64,000 bases of DNA from Bacteroidota bacterium (GCA_020160935.1 JAIUPL010000003.1:62001-126000), one strand, 5' to 3'; positions 33,740-42,587 are shown, counted from the stretch's first letter. Program-made: numbers and translations. The notes: generated by a model from the letters alone, not told the origin.

Positions 33740-34411
33740 TTACAGGTTTCGTTTGCGCAGGATTACCCGCGCTTCATGCTGTCGACGCTGGAGCAATTCG
33801 GCATTCCGCTGCTCGGTTTCGTCAGGAACTGGAGTCTGCTCAATCGCCTCGGCTTCAATTTCTTCCTGAATGGCAGTTTCATCCAGACTGCGGGCGAAGG
33901 TTGACGTTGAGTTGTAGGCCGGGGCGATAACAGGCCCGTGTTCCAGAATGCGAGGAAAGCGCTTGATAGTGCGAAGAATCACACCATCAGGACAGGGCGA
34001 GAGATCGTAGCAATCTGCCGGCAGCGGCGGGAACTGAAAACTACTGCCTTTCGCTTCACGGCGTTGTATCCGACGAAACGCTGCAACATGCGTCGGGTCT
34101 TCCGGGTCGTGATCGTATTCGTACCATGCGCCATGGTCATCTACACCGCTACGAAGGTTGGGAGCCGAAGCCAAGTAGTCACGGTGGTCAAAGTAGCACA
34201 CAACGTCAGAGAAGTCGGTACCGTCAAAAGCGCCAGGAAGGATTTTCTCCCGGAATTTCGTGCCCTTAGGTGTCTGCATCACCCGGCTTTCGCGGTTGAA
34301 AACAGCCCAGTACCCAAAAACACGAATTCCGCCACCATCTTGCATGGAGCGGATCTCAGGTGTTTCGTCACAGAAAAAAGGGTCACCGACCCGGTTGCGC
34401 AGGTTCGACAT
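33740..34411 (-). CDS. HK97-type prohead protease
   Basis: A 223-residue protein that would cleave the capsid delta domain during head maturation. Seen: VFGYWAVFNRESRVM near 27, KILPGAFDGTDF near 55, FDHRDYLASAPNLRSGVDDH near 73 (candidate catalytic His), and GSSFQFPP near 120. Starts 28 bp inside the portal gene end. Residues 185-223 are charged helix, probably not part of the protease fold. Confidence 0.85.
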   Translation of the reverse strand: MSNLRNRVGDPFFCDETPEIRSMQDGGGIRVFGYWAVFNRESRVMQTPKGTKFREKILPGAFDGTDFSDVVCYFDHRDYLASAPNLRSGVDDHGAWYEYDHDPEDPTHVAAFRRIQRREAKGSSFQFPPLPADCYDLSPCPDGVILRTIKRFPRILEHGPVIAPAYNSTSTFARSLDETAIQEEIEAEAIEQTPVPDETEQRNAELLQRRQHEARVILRKRNL

Positions 34412-35783
34412 TGTCAGAAGAATTTTGTTGTTGTGGATGAGCGTTTGCCGCGTTCCGGCCTTTTTCACCCTCCGAAGAGAGATATTTTGCAAGGGCTACC
34501 TCTACCAGTTGATCCAGCGGAAGCAGGTTGATATTACCGAAAAGTTGATCGCCATCGGGCTTGGGTTCCAGTCCGAGTTCTTTCCTTGCTTCATTCGGGG
34601 TCATCATCGACGAAGCCACGAGCACAGCCAGCCGTTCAGCATCCGTTTTTCGAACGTTGGCCTCGGTTTCTTTATCCATTTCGAGGTACATGCTCACATC
34701 GTACTCGAAATAGTATTTACGGGTGGCAAACTCGTTGGTGTAGAAAAGTTGGGAATTAATTGCTTCCTCAAATTTCTCGCGCCATGGGCCAAGGCAATGC
34801 ATGAGAAAATCCTGGCTGTGCGACTTTTTCGCGCCATAAGTACCTTTCTGATCCAGCGCCATCATGTCGGCTGGCACCTTCCAAATCCGGCAACAATCAC
34901 GAACGGTCAGGTCGTTGAAGTCAATCAGAGCAACATCGTTTGGCGTCCACTGGAGGTACTCAATCTCCATATCTTCATCGAGGATGAAAGGCTTTCCTGC
35001 ATTCACCGAGCCACCATATTCCTGAATGATATTTTCCTTTAGGGCGGTTCGTTCATCCGCATCTAATGGCTGCTTGTGTTTCACAGCGATCGACGGTGTT
35101 GCCCTGTTACCGAAAATGGCTTCCGAGTATTCACGCGAAGCCAGGCCAGCCGCGAAGGTCGGACGGTGTACCAACGTCATTGGTAGGCCCTCCATAGCAT
35201 TCAGCGTAACGCCCTTGATATGGATAATGTCGGTATAAGGAACACGGCGAGAAATAACCCGCCCATTGAGGTAGCCGTTGATGGCATACAACAATTCACC
35301 ATTTACGCCATACTCAGGATAGCACATATTGCTCGGAATGTGCTCCAGCGCATACGGGCGCATGGTGAATTCGTCCCGATAGATCAGCGCGTAGCCATTG
35401 CCCATGCAGGCATTCGTAATCAACGCGGCCGTAAAGTCGAACCAAGTGTAGTAGGGGTGAGGCTTGCCGTTGAAAAAAAGTTGCAGATCGTGATTTTCTG
35501 CCAGTTCACCATTGCGCTTACGAACCTTACGATCCAGCATCGCCACGCCTTCGGCGATATACCGAATTGCCGCAAACGCAGGCGGCAAACCCATCACCGT
35601 TTCGTCATTGACAGCAACGCCCGCGGGAGAAGTAGGGAAAAAAGGGAAAGGTTGGTTCAGGTAGTAGGTGCGCTTTTCTGTGATCGATTGCGCTGGTGTT
35701 TCCGGCGCCACGGCTGCAGATATCACCGCTGCCTGTGTTACCGTTGCATCATCCCAGAAAAGTCGTGTGAACCAATTTGCCAT
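34383..35783 (-). CDS. Portal protein (HK97 family)
   Basis: A 466-residue protein forming the dodecameric DNA entry ring of the head. Seen: AAIRYIAEGVAMLDRKVRKR near 70, LLITNACMGNGYALIYRDEF-like segment near 120, IIHIKGVTLNAMEGLPM near 185, VPADMMALDQKGTYG near 305 and PNEARKELGLEPKPDGDQLF near 410. The ATG at 35783 is preferred over 35816. It overlaps the protease gene by 29 bp. Confidence 0.92.
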   Translation of the reverse strand: MANWFTRLFWDDATVTQAAVISAAVAPETPAQSITEKRTYYLNQPFPFFPTSPAGVAVNDETVMGLPPAFAAIRYIAEGVAMLDRKVRKRNGELAENHDLQLFFNGKPHPYYTWFDFTAALITNACMGNGYALIYRDEFTMRPYALEHIPSNMCYPEYGVNGELLYAINGYLNGRVISRRVPYTDIIHIKGVTLNAMEGLPMTLVHRPTFAAGLASREYSEAIFGNRATPSIAVKHKQPLDADERTALKENIIQEYGGSVNAGKPFILDEDMEIEYLQWTPNDVALIDFNDLTVRDCCRIWKVPADMMALDQKGTYGAKKSHSQDFLMHCLGPWREKFEEAINSQLFYTNEFATRKYYFEYDVSMYLEMDKETEANVRKTDAERLAVLVASSMMTPNEARKELGLEPKPDGDQLFGNINLLPLDQLVEVALAKYLSSEGEKGRNAANAHPQQQNSSDNVEPAQPGR

Positions 35784-35834
35784 ATTGTTGAATAATATTG
35801 CAAAATTGCACCACAACTATACCAACGTTGTGTT
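35784..35834. promoter_or_regulatory. Gap with partial copies of the operator half-site
   Basis: ATATTGTTG at 35784-35792 and ATTGCA words just after it resemble halves of the operator palindromes at 14810 and 43379. The gap separates the portal from the small gene before it. Whether it is a promoter is unclear. Confidence 0.3.
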
Positions 35835-36059
35835 TCACGGGTAACACATTACAGCGCGAGGGCGCGCACGAACAGGGCTTTTATGTTTTCCAGCCCTAAA
35901 ACTTCCGTAAGTGCTATGCCGGTTCATACCATAGCGCTCGAAAAGTTCTTTTTCGAGAGCCGCCCAGGCTTCGCGGTTCGGAGCGCGACTATCCTGATTT
36001 TCGGCAACCAATTCCCAGAAACGGGCCATGTAGCCCTCAATAGTCGTAAGATCGTGCAT
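35835..36059 (-). CDS. Small packaging-region protein
   Basis: A 74-residue protein (MHDLTTIEGYMARFWELVAE start; NREAWAALEKELFERYGMNR in the middle) between TerL and portal, 4 bp after TerL. Conserved in similar Bacteroidota prophages by pattern, without known function. Confidence 0.68.
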   Translation of the reverse strand: MHDLTTIEGYMARFWELVAENQDSRAPNREAWAALEKELFERYGMNRHSTYGSFRAGKHKSPVRARPRAVMCYP

Positions 36060-36063
36060 GTGG

Positions 36064-37560
36064 TTACGGTTTTGGAAGTGGAGAGAGTAGGGCGGAGCGC
36101 TTGCGCGGCTGGATCTCGAATACCATCCGCATGAGAATCATATCAAAGTAGTCCGGTGAGCGGCGAATCTGGGCTTTTACTTCTTCCTTTGGAGTAATGG
36201 TGAGTTTACCTGCAGCATTCTGGCCGGTTTTCTTGTGGGCCTCAAATTCTTCTATAATCAACTGTTGTACGCGCTCGTTTTCGCATGCGATGTATAATTT
36301 ATGCTGTGCTACCATTTCGGAAAGTTTGAAAGCGCATTGCGTTCTGAGGTTTGCGTAATTCAATTTCAGCCCATCCACTTCTAGTGGTACCGATTGACTG
36401 CGGAAGTCGAAAGCCGTCCGAAAAAAGCCTTTCAAGAAGTTACCGACGCCGTTCGTGTCAAAAGCAATGTGTTTCCCGTAAACCTTGAACTCCTGCGCCG
36501 ATCGCTCCATATTTTCCCAGATCATTTTTCCGTCTGACTTTTCCCAAGATTCGATTTTCTCCAAGCGTAGCCCGCTCCAACTTCCTACTCGGAACATGTC
36601 GGCTCCTTCCATGGCGATGTCTGCGGTTTGGTAGGCTTCACCGCTCGGAACGAATTTATTGCGGAACATATCGTACAGGTCTTCGTAACGAAACAGTTCG
36701 TTTTCACCTTCAGCGTCGTACCAGCAGCCTCGGCGAAGCCGGCGCCCGTGTTTTTTGTCTTGGGCAAACAAGTTACCTTCGTAGCCAGGGTCCTTTTCAT
36801 TCAAAATCTGGTTGTCGTCCAGCGTTCCAGGTATGAATGTAATCGACTTCACCAGTGCCGACCGGCAAATCGATTTAACCTCTTCCGGCAGCGCCGCCAT
36901 TACATCCTCGATACTGTTACCCCAATACATCACCTCGTTATGGCGGAAAAACCATCGCAACACGCCAGCCCGTTCCGGTATTGGCATGCCTCGCATATCT
37001 TCCACTTCGTGATCATCCGGATATATCCACCAGGAAATCAGGCGTTTCACCCAGCCACTCGTTTGTGGGTTGGTAGTTGCCCGCACGTAAGGCCGCACAC
37101 CGCTTGCCGAACGGTTCCGGCTTACCATGTACCAAAATTGAGACGAAGTAAAGTGGATCAATTCGTCAAAACCAAGTAGTGCAACCTGGGCACCGTCCCA
37201 GGCCTTCACGTCATTCTCATGCTCCAGATGAGAGAAGAGTAGGGTTGCGCCACTCGGGAACCTCCATTTTGGCGGCTGTTCAGTGCTTTTTGCGGACCGG
37301 CCAGATAAGTCACGGAGTTTTTCATACACCTCTTTGCTTGTATCCCAAAGTCCTCCTTCGTTTTTGATCTGGGGAATCGTGCGACGAAAGATAACAGCCC
37401 GAAATTTGGAATTCGCTGAATGTCGAATTGGCTCCAAAAGCAGCGCATAACTCTTTCCCGCACCGGCCGCACCACCGCCAATAACGATGTCAGCCGGGCT
37501 ACTCAGAAACGCAGTCTGAAAGCCCGGCTGAGGTTTAATGTATTGACGTTGGTCAGTCAT
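36064..37560 (-). CDS. terL: Terminase large subunit
   Basis: The 498-residue packaging motor. ATPase: Walker A GGGAAGAGKS at 28-37, Walker B ALLGFDELIHF near 130. Nuclease Asp residues: TADIAMEGADMF near 315, IAFDTNGVGNFLKG near 370 and SPDYFDMILMRM near 478. It cleaves and pumps DNA into the prohead with TerS. It lies in the usual TerS-TerL-portal order, with two small unknown genes between TerS and TerL. Confidence 0.95.
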   Translation of the reverse strand: MTDQRQYIKPQPGFQTAFLSSPADIVIGGGAAGAGKSYALLLEPIRHSANSKFRAVIFRRTIPQIKNEGGLWDTSKEVYEKLRDLSGRSAKSTEQPPKWRFPSGATLLFSHLEHENDVKAWDGAQVALLGFDELIHFTSSQFWYMVSRNRSASGVRPYVRATTNPQTSGWVKRLISWWIYPDDHEVEDMRGMPIPERAGVLRWFFRHNEVMYWGNSIEDVMAALPEEVKSICRSALVKSITFIPGTLDDNQILNEKDPGYEGNLFAQDKKHGRRLRRGCWYDAEGENELFRYEDLYDMFRNKFVPSGEAYQTADIAMEGADMFRVGSWSGLRLEKIESWEKSDGKMIWENMERSAQEFKVYGKHIAFDTNGVGNFLKGFFRTAFDFRSQSVPLEVDGLKLNYANLRTQCAFKLSEMVAQHKLYIACENERVQQLIIEEFEAHKKTGQNAAGKLTITPKEEVKAQIRRSPDYFDMILMRMVFEIQPRKRSALLSPLPKP

Positions 37561-37569
37561 ACATAACCA

Positions 37570-37755
37570 TCAAACACGACCGAAAAAGGGAGGAATATCA
37601 ACAATTACGTCATCCTCTTCCCATCCGTAAGCAGCGGACAGGGTTTTGATCAACTTCTTTAAGTCAGAGAAAGAAAACGAGACGAGTAGTCGGATGCGCT
37701 TGTCTGTAAAGCAAATAATCACATCCTCGGAAATAACCGTTGATAATGTGTTCAT
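37570..37755 (-). CDS. Hypothetical small protein
   Basis: A 61-residue protein (MNTLSTVISEDVIICFTDKR start) with an alternating hydrophobic strand and a helix (FSDLKKLIKTLSAAYGWEED). The start follows CAAACCACACTTCATTTATG, the operon's leader. Function unknown. Confidence 0.62.
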   Translation of the reverse strand: MNTLSTVISEDVIICFTDKRIRLLVSFSFSDLKKLIKTLSAAYGWEEDDVIVDIPPFFGRV

Positions 37756-37813
37756 AAATGAAGTGTGGTTTGATTGTAAAGAGTGAGGATTAAAATAAAT
37801 TTGATGCCGAGGA

Positions 37814-38092
37814 TTACTTCTGCCTTTCTTTCAAAATCGAAAGTGCTTCGTCAATAGCCATATCAATATCGTAATGGAAAATCCAGTAAGAACCAACCGG
37901 CGTATCTGGATAGAACATAAGCGAAACAACCGTGTCATGCTCTACCATTACTTGCAAAACAGCATCGTCAATTTCAGGGCTTTCATAACGTGAAATATAA
38001 TCTGCAACCGATTCGTAACAATTGCGATGGTCGTTGACCTCGATGGACACAAGGCATTTGCAGAGAGAAATCAACTGGTTTAGTTTTTCCAT
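37814..38092 (-). CDS. Hypothetical acidic small protein
   Basis: A 92-residue protein (MEKLNQLISLCKCLVSIEVN start; IDMAIDEALSILKERQK end). Alternating helices and strands, no family recognised. Lies 5 bp after the TerS-like gene and before TerL. Confidence 0.65.
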   Translation of the reverse strand: MEKLNQLISLCKCLVSIEVNDHRNCYESVADYISRYESPEIDDAVLQVMVEHDTVVSLMFYPDTPVGSYWIFHYDIDMAIDEALSILKERQK

Positions 38093-38097
38093 GGTGG

Positions 38098-38487
38098 CTA
38101 CCTTTTATTATCCGGCAGTATCACCGCAAACCCGCCTCCAAGCGGATTCTCCGGGTCGTCTCCCAGGTTGATCGTTTTGCCAAAACCGGTTTCCGATAAC
38201 CAGCGCGCCGCCGCAACGTCACCCTTTTTCGCAGCCTTCCGGAACATCTTCACCACCACGGCTTCAGCGGCTGGCAGCGATACTTGCACCTTCACGCGCT
38301 CGCCGGTAACCTCTCCATCAACAACAAGAAACCCATCGAGTACCAGTTCCGTATGCCCACCCTCAGCCTGGGCCCGTATCGCCTCCTTAAACGGATTTTT
38401 GGGCCGCCCAGCACCTGGCAACCCCGGATCACCCGGCTGCTGAGCCATCAAAGTGCCTCCGTTTTTACCAGATACCTGTTTTGCCAT
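38098..38487 (-). CDS. Terminase small subunit-like protein
   Basis: A 129-residue protein. GAGRPKNPFKEAIRAQAEGG near 28 and FRKAAKKGDVAAARWLSETG near 85, with FGKTINLGDD after it, fit the DUF5681/TerS pattern in which a GRPK opening is followed by a helix repeat ending in LxxxxGFGK. It would recognise the packaging site. Position just before TerL supports this. Start chosen at MAKQVSGKNGG; an upstream ATG at 38529 is possible. Confidence 0.68.
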   Translation of the reverse strand: MAKQVSGKNGGTLMAQQPGDPGLPGAGRPKNPFKEAIRAQAEGGHTELVLDGFLVVDGEVTGERVKVQVSLPAAEAVVVKMFRKAAKKGDVAAARWLSETGFGKTINLGDDPENPLGGGFAVILPDNKR

Positions 38488-38595
38488 TTGAAACAATTTT
38501 TGACAATGGTGAAACAATTTTTGAGCCAATACTCTAACTGCCGCCCCTCGCCAATGCTGCCTAAACGTTGCACGGCAAGGGGCTTGGAGTTGTCT

Positions 38596-38979
38596 TCAAT
38601 TGAATGATAAATAAATGGCTGTCGAATTGAAGATAATGTGGAGCGTGTTGTCCACGATAATCAGCAGCCAAACGGACATCCATTTTGGCTTGTCTTCGGA
38701 GTAGCCAAAATTGTCGCCATCCCATTTCCAATTAACCAATCGAATCCAGTATTGAGCAAGCCGGTAGCGGTCAATGAAAAAATGTGAGCCAAATATCAGC
38801 CACCACCAAAATGTATTATCTGGAACAAGCAAATAAAAAGGAATGGAGTAAATACTTGCATGTGCCAGCGCAACGCCACTGTTTTTTGTTTTTTCTGCGG
38901 CCATGTAGTCGTTTTGTAGCAGGTAGTCTCCAACAAGGTGAAGGATAAAGCCGATAATCAGTGATGTTTCTAAATTCAT
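38596..38979 (-). CDS. DUF3307-like membrane protein
   Basis: A 127-residue protein with three or four membrane segments and the DUF3307 hallmark GFILHLVGDYLLQNDYMAAE near 10-28, then HASIYSIPFYLL and FGSHFFIDRYRLAQYWIR. The family is scattered in phages and bacteria, role unknown. Upstream is a short GC hairpin-like repeat of TACGGGC/GCCCGTA. Confidence 0.82.
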   Translation of the reverse strand: MNLETSLIIGFILHLVGDYLLQNDYMAAEKTKNSGVALAHASIYSIPFYLLVPDNTFWWWLIFGSHFFIDRYRLAQYWIRLVNWKWDGDNFGYSEDKPKWMSVWLLIIVDNTLHIIFNSTAIYLSFN

Positions 38980-39059
38980 GTTTAAGTTTTTAAAGATAAC
39001 TCTGCTTGCCCGTACACCGACTGGATAAGCGCCGGCGCGGCGTACGGGCCGCAGAGTTG

Positions 39060-39326
39060 TCAATATGAGTACGCAATCAAATTAAACACCCAATACCCCG
39101 CCACCCAAAACCCTATGATTCCAATCCCTCCGGCAGCAAAAAACCAAAAGTGACGGGGCCGATATTCCGGCGAAGCATATCCCAGGAAAAAAGCACCGAG
39201 CCAGCCGGCCGTACTGGAAACGAAGTCAGTAAGTTGGCCATCGAACAGATCGACATAGCCGCGAAGGAAGCCGCTCAGGAGCATGAGCGAGAAGGAAGTG
39301 AGAATGATGGACTTGTAGTTAGACAT
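39060..39326 (-). CDS. Three-span membrane protein
   Basis: An 88-residue protein with membrane segments IILTSFSLMLLSGFLRG, STAGWLGAFFLGYA and GGIGIIGFWVAGYWVFNLIA. The leader CAGGCTTCATTTATG matches others in the operon. Function unknown. Confidence 0.65.
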   Translation of the reverse strand: MSNYKSIILTSFSLMLLSGFLRGYVDLFDGQLTDFVSSTAGWLGAFFLGYASPEYRPRHFWFFAAGGIGIIGFWVAGYWVFNLIAYSY

Positions 39327-39394
39327 AAATGAAGCCTGGTTTTTACATAATAACATCTTCGGTGATGATCATAGGAGGGTAGGGGATTAGAAGG

Positions 39395-39853
39395 TTAAAG
39401 ATTTGTGTGTGTCTGGTTTTTACGGCGCCAAAATCCTTCTGAAAAACTGTCGAACTGCCGCACGAGGAAAACCTCGCCGCCCGACTTTTTGAGTGTTCGC
39501 ATAAACTGGTCTTGTTCTGGTCGTATCTGGTCGGAGCCGATCTTTACCTCAACCGCAACCCACTGGCCGGTTGCAAGATTCCAGCCGATTACGTCCGAAA
39601 CGCCTTTGAGGTTATCCGGAACTTTGCGCCAGGACTTCGCCAAAGCCGCTTTCACGGCGGCCTCCATTTGCTCGTCACTGATATGAGGATTGTTGCGCAA
39701 AGCCTTTACGATCTTTATCAGCCGCTCCAGAGCGTCCTCGGCATCAAACCGGCCGTAATTCTCCTGCCTCCAAACGAAGTACCCATTTCTATTCAGGAAA
39801 TTCACCACCTTATTGATCAGGGAGTTTTGCGTTTCCGCTGGAAGTCGTGTCAT
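39395..39853 (-). CDS. VRR-NUC domain nuclease
   Basis: A 152-residue protein with the VRR-NUC PD-(D/E)xK core: KGVSDVIGWNLATGQWVAVE near 82-101, then VKIGSDQIRPEQDQFMRTLK with Gln, and VFLVR near 130. Asp and ExK residues are present. Phage members act as Holliday-junction resolvases or structure-specific nucleases. It overlaps the previous gene by 44 bp and probably serves replication or recombination. Confidence 0.83.
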   Translation of the reverse strand: MTRLPAETQNSLINKVVNFLNRNGYFVWRQENYGRFDAEDALERLIKIVKALRNNPHISDEQMEAAVKAALAKSWRKVPDNLKGVSDVIGWNLATGQWVAVEVKIGSDQIRPEQDQFMRTLKKSGGEVFLVRQFDSFSEGFWRRKNQTHTNL

Positions 39854-40055
39854 GATTATCTACAATTTGAAGCAGGTCGGAACCCACGGTTTTGATGATG
39901 TTTGCTTCGATTCCGCACATGAGTACGGTGATCGCCATATCGCGCCCGCAACCATAACCGGCCTGTATTTCGGCAATCATTTCACCGACCGACAGGGCGC
40001 CACGGTTGCGGACGCGATCGATCAAATCACTCAGCCTCGGCTTCTCCAGGTTCAT
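39810..40055 (-). CDS. Hypothetical protein with helix-turn-helix-like segment
   Basis: An 81-residue protein (MNLEKPRLSDLIDRVRNRGA start; VGEMIAEIQAGYGCGRDMAI). Helix-turn-helix-like spacing near 20-50, not a clear match. It overlaps both neighbours by 29 and 44 bp, so the three genes are probably coupled. Confidence 0.6.
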   Translation of the reverse strand: MNLEKPRLSDLIDRVRNRGALSVGEMIAEIQAGYGCGRDMAITVLMCGIEANIIKTVGSDLLQIVDNHDTTSSGNAKLPDQ

Positions 40056-40338
40056 TGTCAAAAAGTTCACCCTGCCGGCCAAGGCCCGCGGCTTCGCGGT
40101 AGTCGTCCAGCATGGTGTTGCAGGTGTTTACGCATTCTGCGATCGATGCCGCAACTGCTTCCTGTACTTCCTTGCTCCAGCCGTGAATGAGCGTGATTAC
40201 TGGCGATACTTTGTAGCGCAGGCGCAGATAATCGACTGAGCATTTCACGGTCAGCGGAATGTCTTTGCCGTCCAGGTTGAGCATGTGCTCGGATTTGAAT
40301 TTTTCACCCTCGCGGATGATTTTAGGTTTTACTGCCAT
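40027..40338 (-). CDS. Hypothetical small element protein
   Basis: A 103-residue protein. N-terminus KPKIIREGEKFKSEHMLNLD; middle VSPVITLIHGWSKEVQEAVA and C-terminal acidic tail (FDNEPGEAEAE). No family recognised. The 150-bp gap upstream of it holds no firm gene. Confidence 0.65.
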   Translation of the reverse strand: MAVKPKIIREGEKFKSEHMLNLDGKDIPLTVKCSVDYLRLRYKVSPVITLIHGWSKEVQEAVAASIAECVNTCNTMLDDYREAAGLGRQGELFDNEPGEAEAE

Positions 40339-40490
40339 AATTGAGGCGTTTATGAGTGAAGAAAAAAGGTGCCGGACTTACGCGCCGGCAGACGGGCTAT
40401 CTTCGTCGTCATCCCGACCAGGAACCATCCGTCGAGAGTAGGCGGCTTCACGAGTGGGCTTGTCGTTTCAGAGGCTTCGACCGGCCAGGT

Positions 40491-40628
40491 CTAATCGCCA
40501 ATCACATGTGCTGTTTCCCCCACTTCACAGCACCCGAATCCACATCCACCGCCATCATAGGAATCAAAGAATGCCCCGACCATGCTCGGGGCCACACGCG
40601 ACGTACACAGTTGCCGGCCGGCTATCAT
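40491..40628 (-). CDS. Candidate 45-residue protein coupled to the upstream gene
   Basis: MIAGRQLCTSRVAPSMVGAF then FDSYDGGGCGFGCCEVGETA. Its ATG overlaps the preceding stop as ATGA, which supports translation. The CGFGCC cluster might bind metal. Short, so uncertain. Confidence 0.45.
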   Translation of the reverse strand: MIAGRQLCTSRVAPSMVGAFFDSYDGGGCGFGCCEVGETAHVIGD

Positions 40629-41374
40629 CCTGAAAATTGATGTTCGTGTGATTTTTGTTGCAGCGCCTCCAGTGCAGTTGAGAGTTCTCGTAGCCCGACC
40701 ACCCAGCGGCGTAGCACTTCCGCGCGGCTCCAATCCTGCCGGCGCGATTTGAATTCGTCGTTTTCTACCCAGTTGACAAGCCTGCGGGAATCACTGCTTC
40801 CACGGAGGGCCTCGTTGGTAAGGATTTTATTGACTGCAGCGATCGATAAGTCCCACACCTCCACGCATTCGGCTTTTGGCAGATTGCACATTTTCACCGT
40901 GTCCACAAAAACCTCGTAGTCGAATTTGGTAAAGTCGTTCACCGTGACGCTTTCGCGCGACAACCACCATGCAAGGCGATCAGAAACGAACTGTTCCAGG
41001 TCAAACACCGGTTTCGGCTTCGCAGCCAATTCCAGTTTCGAGTTCGCGGAATGCAATTCCGACACGACCCGGCTACGGTAATTTCGATAGGCATTCAATA
41101 CGCCACCCAGCGCGGCCACAGAAAACTGACCATAGTACGCCTGCAAATCAACATCGCCCAGGTCGCCAGCCGCTGCCAGGCTGAAAGCCAACTCGATTTC
41201 GTCAACTCCATACATACCGAAGCGATCCAGCACAAACATTCCCATTTCCTCAACAGTCCCTTCCTCAATTTTCGAGGCCCCGCAGTACGCTTTCGCGCAA
41301 TTTTTTAGCACTGCAGTAATAGCCAGAAAAAAGCCGTCCGAGTCTTCCCGCTCCAACCGACGCATCGACATTTC
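40625..41374 (-). CDS. Replication-associated protein in the helicase-loader position
   Basis: A 249-residue protein (MSMRRLEREDSDGFFLAITA start). The segment MFVLDRFGMYGVDEIELAFS then LAAAGDLGDVDLQAYYGQFS and LNAYRNYR matches a family found next to initiators in Bacteroidota prophages. It follows the O-like gene as lambda P follows O, so helicase loading is a reasonable inference. A longer frame from 41545 would overlap the O-like gene by 151 bp with Gln/Pro-rich sequence; the ATG at 41374 is preferred. Confidence 0.68.
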   Translation of the reverse strand, partial: EMSMRRLEREDSDGFFLAITAVLKNCAKAYCGASKIEEGTVEEMGMFVLDRFGMYGVDEIELAFSLAAAGDLGDVDLQAYYGQFSVAALGGVLNAYRNYRSRVVSELHSANSKLELAAKPKPVFDLEQFVSDRLAWWLSRESVTVNDFTKFDYEVFVDTVKMCNLPKAECVEVWDLSIAAVNKILTNEALRGSSDSRRLVNWVENDEFKSRRQDWSRAEVLRRWVVGLRELSTALEALQQKSHEHQFSG

Positions 41375-41393
41375 CAACCCGGCCGCAATCCTC

Positions 41394-42305
41394 TCAACAT
41401 TCGCCAAAGCGACTCCGCTGCTGACGGCGACGTGCTGCAAGTCTTTGGGCTGTAGCAATGGTAGCGGCGCGGTCGGCCGCTGCGCGATCTGTAGCGCCAC
41501 TGTCGGTGGCGGGGCGATTTGCTGGATTTGTAGTTGAGTTGGCATTGGACGAAGCGGGTTGAAGTGTTACAAGTTTGTTTTTGCGCTGATCGTCCAGCGC
41601 AAACTTTCGAGCAGTAGAAATCCAGTCCAGCGACTTTCCGCCCCTTTCAGCCGACCAATCGCGGCAGCGAGCAAAATACCAGTATGGGTCAGCGTCAGGA
41701 ATATCGCATGCTGCAACGAATGCAGCGGCCCAGGTTTCCAGCGGCGTTTTCGCCCAGGGACTTTCTGAGAAAAGCGCCGGGGCCGGGTGAATCTGTTCCG
41801 AAAAAAGGGGGGCGGCCGCAACAGGGGGGATTTCTTGCTCTACGGGCTTTGAAGTCGATTGCCCGAGGTTGTTTTCGGCGGGCGCGCCGTCACTACTCAC
41901 TGTAATACTAACTGTATTACTCTCTATAATACTATGCTTGCGCTTTTCCGCAAGAGGTCTTGCGCTTTTCCGCAAGAGGGTATTGCGCTTTTCGTCAATA
42001 CCTCTTGCGCTTTTCCGCAATAGGGGGGTACCTTCCTTGATGTAAATAAGTCGTTGATTTCCAGCCTTTTTATCCAGTTTTACCGTAATAAAACCAAACT
42101 CTTGTAATTGCGAAATCCATCGACTTACGGTGTACTCTGAAACACCATATAGATTTGCAAAATATGCGTTGCTTGCCCAACAGTGACCTTTCTCAGTAGT
42201 CAGTGCTGTGATTTCGCAATACAGAAGTTTTGCGTTCGGAATCAGACCCTCGCAATAGCGAACGGTCGCCGGGATTAAGCCATAAAAATTGGGTTGAATA
42301 CTCAT
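41394..42305 (-). CDS. Replication initiator with N-terminal winged helix (lambda O-like)
   Basis: A 303-residue protein. Residues 10-90 form a helix-turn-helix domain (NAKLLYCEITALTTEKGHCW, YFANLYGVSEYTVSRWISQL, EFGFITVKLD) of the phage replication type. Residues about 95-125 are encoded by four DNA iterons (LLRKSARG, EKRNTLLRKSARPLAEKRK). Residues about 185-245 (PLETWAAAFVAACDIPDADP, YWYFARCRDWSAERGG) may be the helicase-contact domain. The layout copies lambda O with the origin inside its gene. Confidence 0.8.
   Translation of the reverse strand: MSIQPNFYGLIPATVRYCEGLIPNAKLLYCEITALTTEKGHCWASNAYFANLYGVSEYTVSRWISQLQEFGFITVKLDKKAGNQRLIYIKEGTPLLRKSARGIDEKRNTLLRKSARPLAEKRKHSIIESNTVSITVSSDGAPAENNLGQSTSKPVEQEIPPVAAAPLFSEQIHPAPALFSESPWAKTPLETWAAAFVAACDIPDADPYWYFARCRDWSAERGGKSLDWISTARKFALDDQRKNKLVTLQPASSNANSTTNPANRPATDSGATDRAAADRAATIATAQRLAARRRQQRSRFGEC
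41890..42020. other. Candidate replication origin: four iterons plus AT-rich segment
   Basis: Palindromic TTGCGCTTTTCCGCAA occurs at 41938-41953, 41960-41975 and 42005-42020. A variant (TTGCGCTTTTCGTCAA) is at 41983-41998. Starts are 22, 23 and 22 bp apart, about two helical turns. Immediately beside them, 41895-41937 is AT-rich and holds the inverted repeat GTAATAC/GTATTAC (41902-41920). All lie inside the initiator gene, as in lambda ori. Confidence 0.78.
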
Positions 42306-42374
42306 GAGACAACAGGCTTTGGATAGCATGCCTCAACTACGCAAGGCTTGCAATAGGTAATTAAATGAAGCATT

Positions 42375-42587
42375 TTAATTTTCGCGAAAAAAGTCATCGG
42401 CTACCTCATGGCCGGGAAGGATGGCGACAAGATCGGCCACGTTCGATTTTCGCCCGTTTGCCTTGCGTTGAGCATTCTGTGCAGGTGTCTGAGTGGCTGA
42501 AAATTCAGCAGCCTTTCGAGCGTAGTAGGCGCCGTCGTGAAATTGAGGGTGGAGCGTCCTTTTGGGAGTGGAAGATTCGTGTGACAT
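42375..42587 (-). CDS. Hypothetical small protein
   Basis: A 70-residue protein (MSHESSTPKRTLHPQFHDGA start; AQNAQRKANGRKSNVADLVA). Polar, no family recognised. The start follows GTATTTCATTTATG, a form of the operon's leader. Encoded just before the initiator gene. Confidence 0.6.
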   Translation of the reverse strand: MSHESSTPKRTLHPQFHDGAYYARKAAEFSATQTPAQNAQRKANGRKSNVADLVAILPGHEVADDFFREN

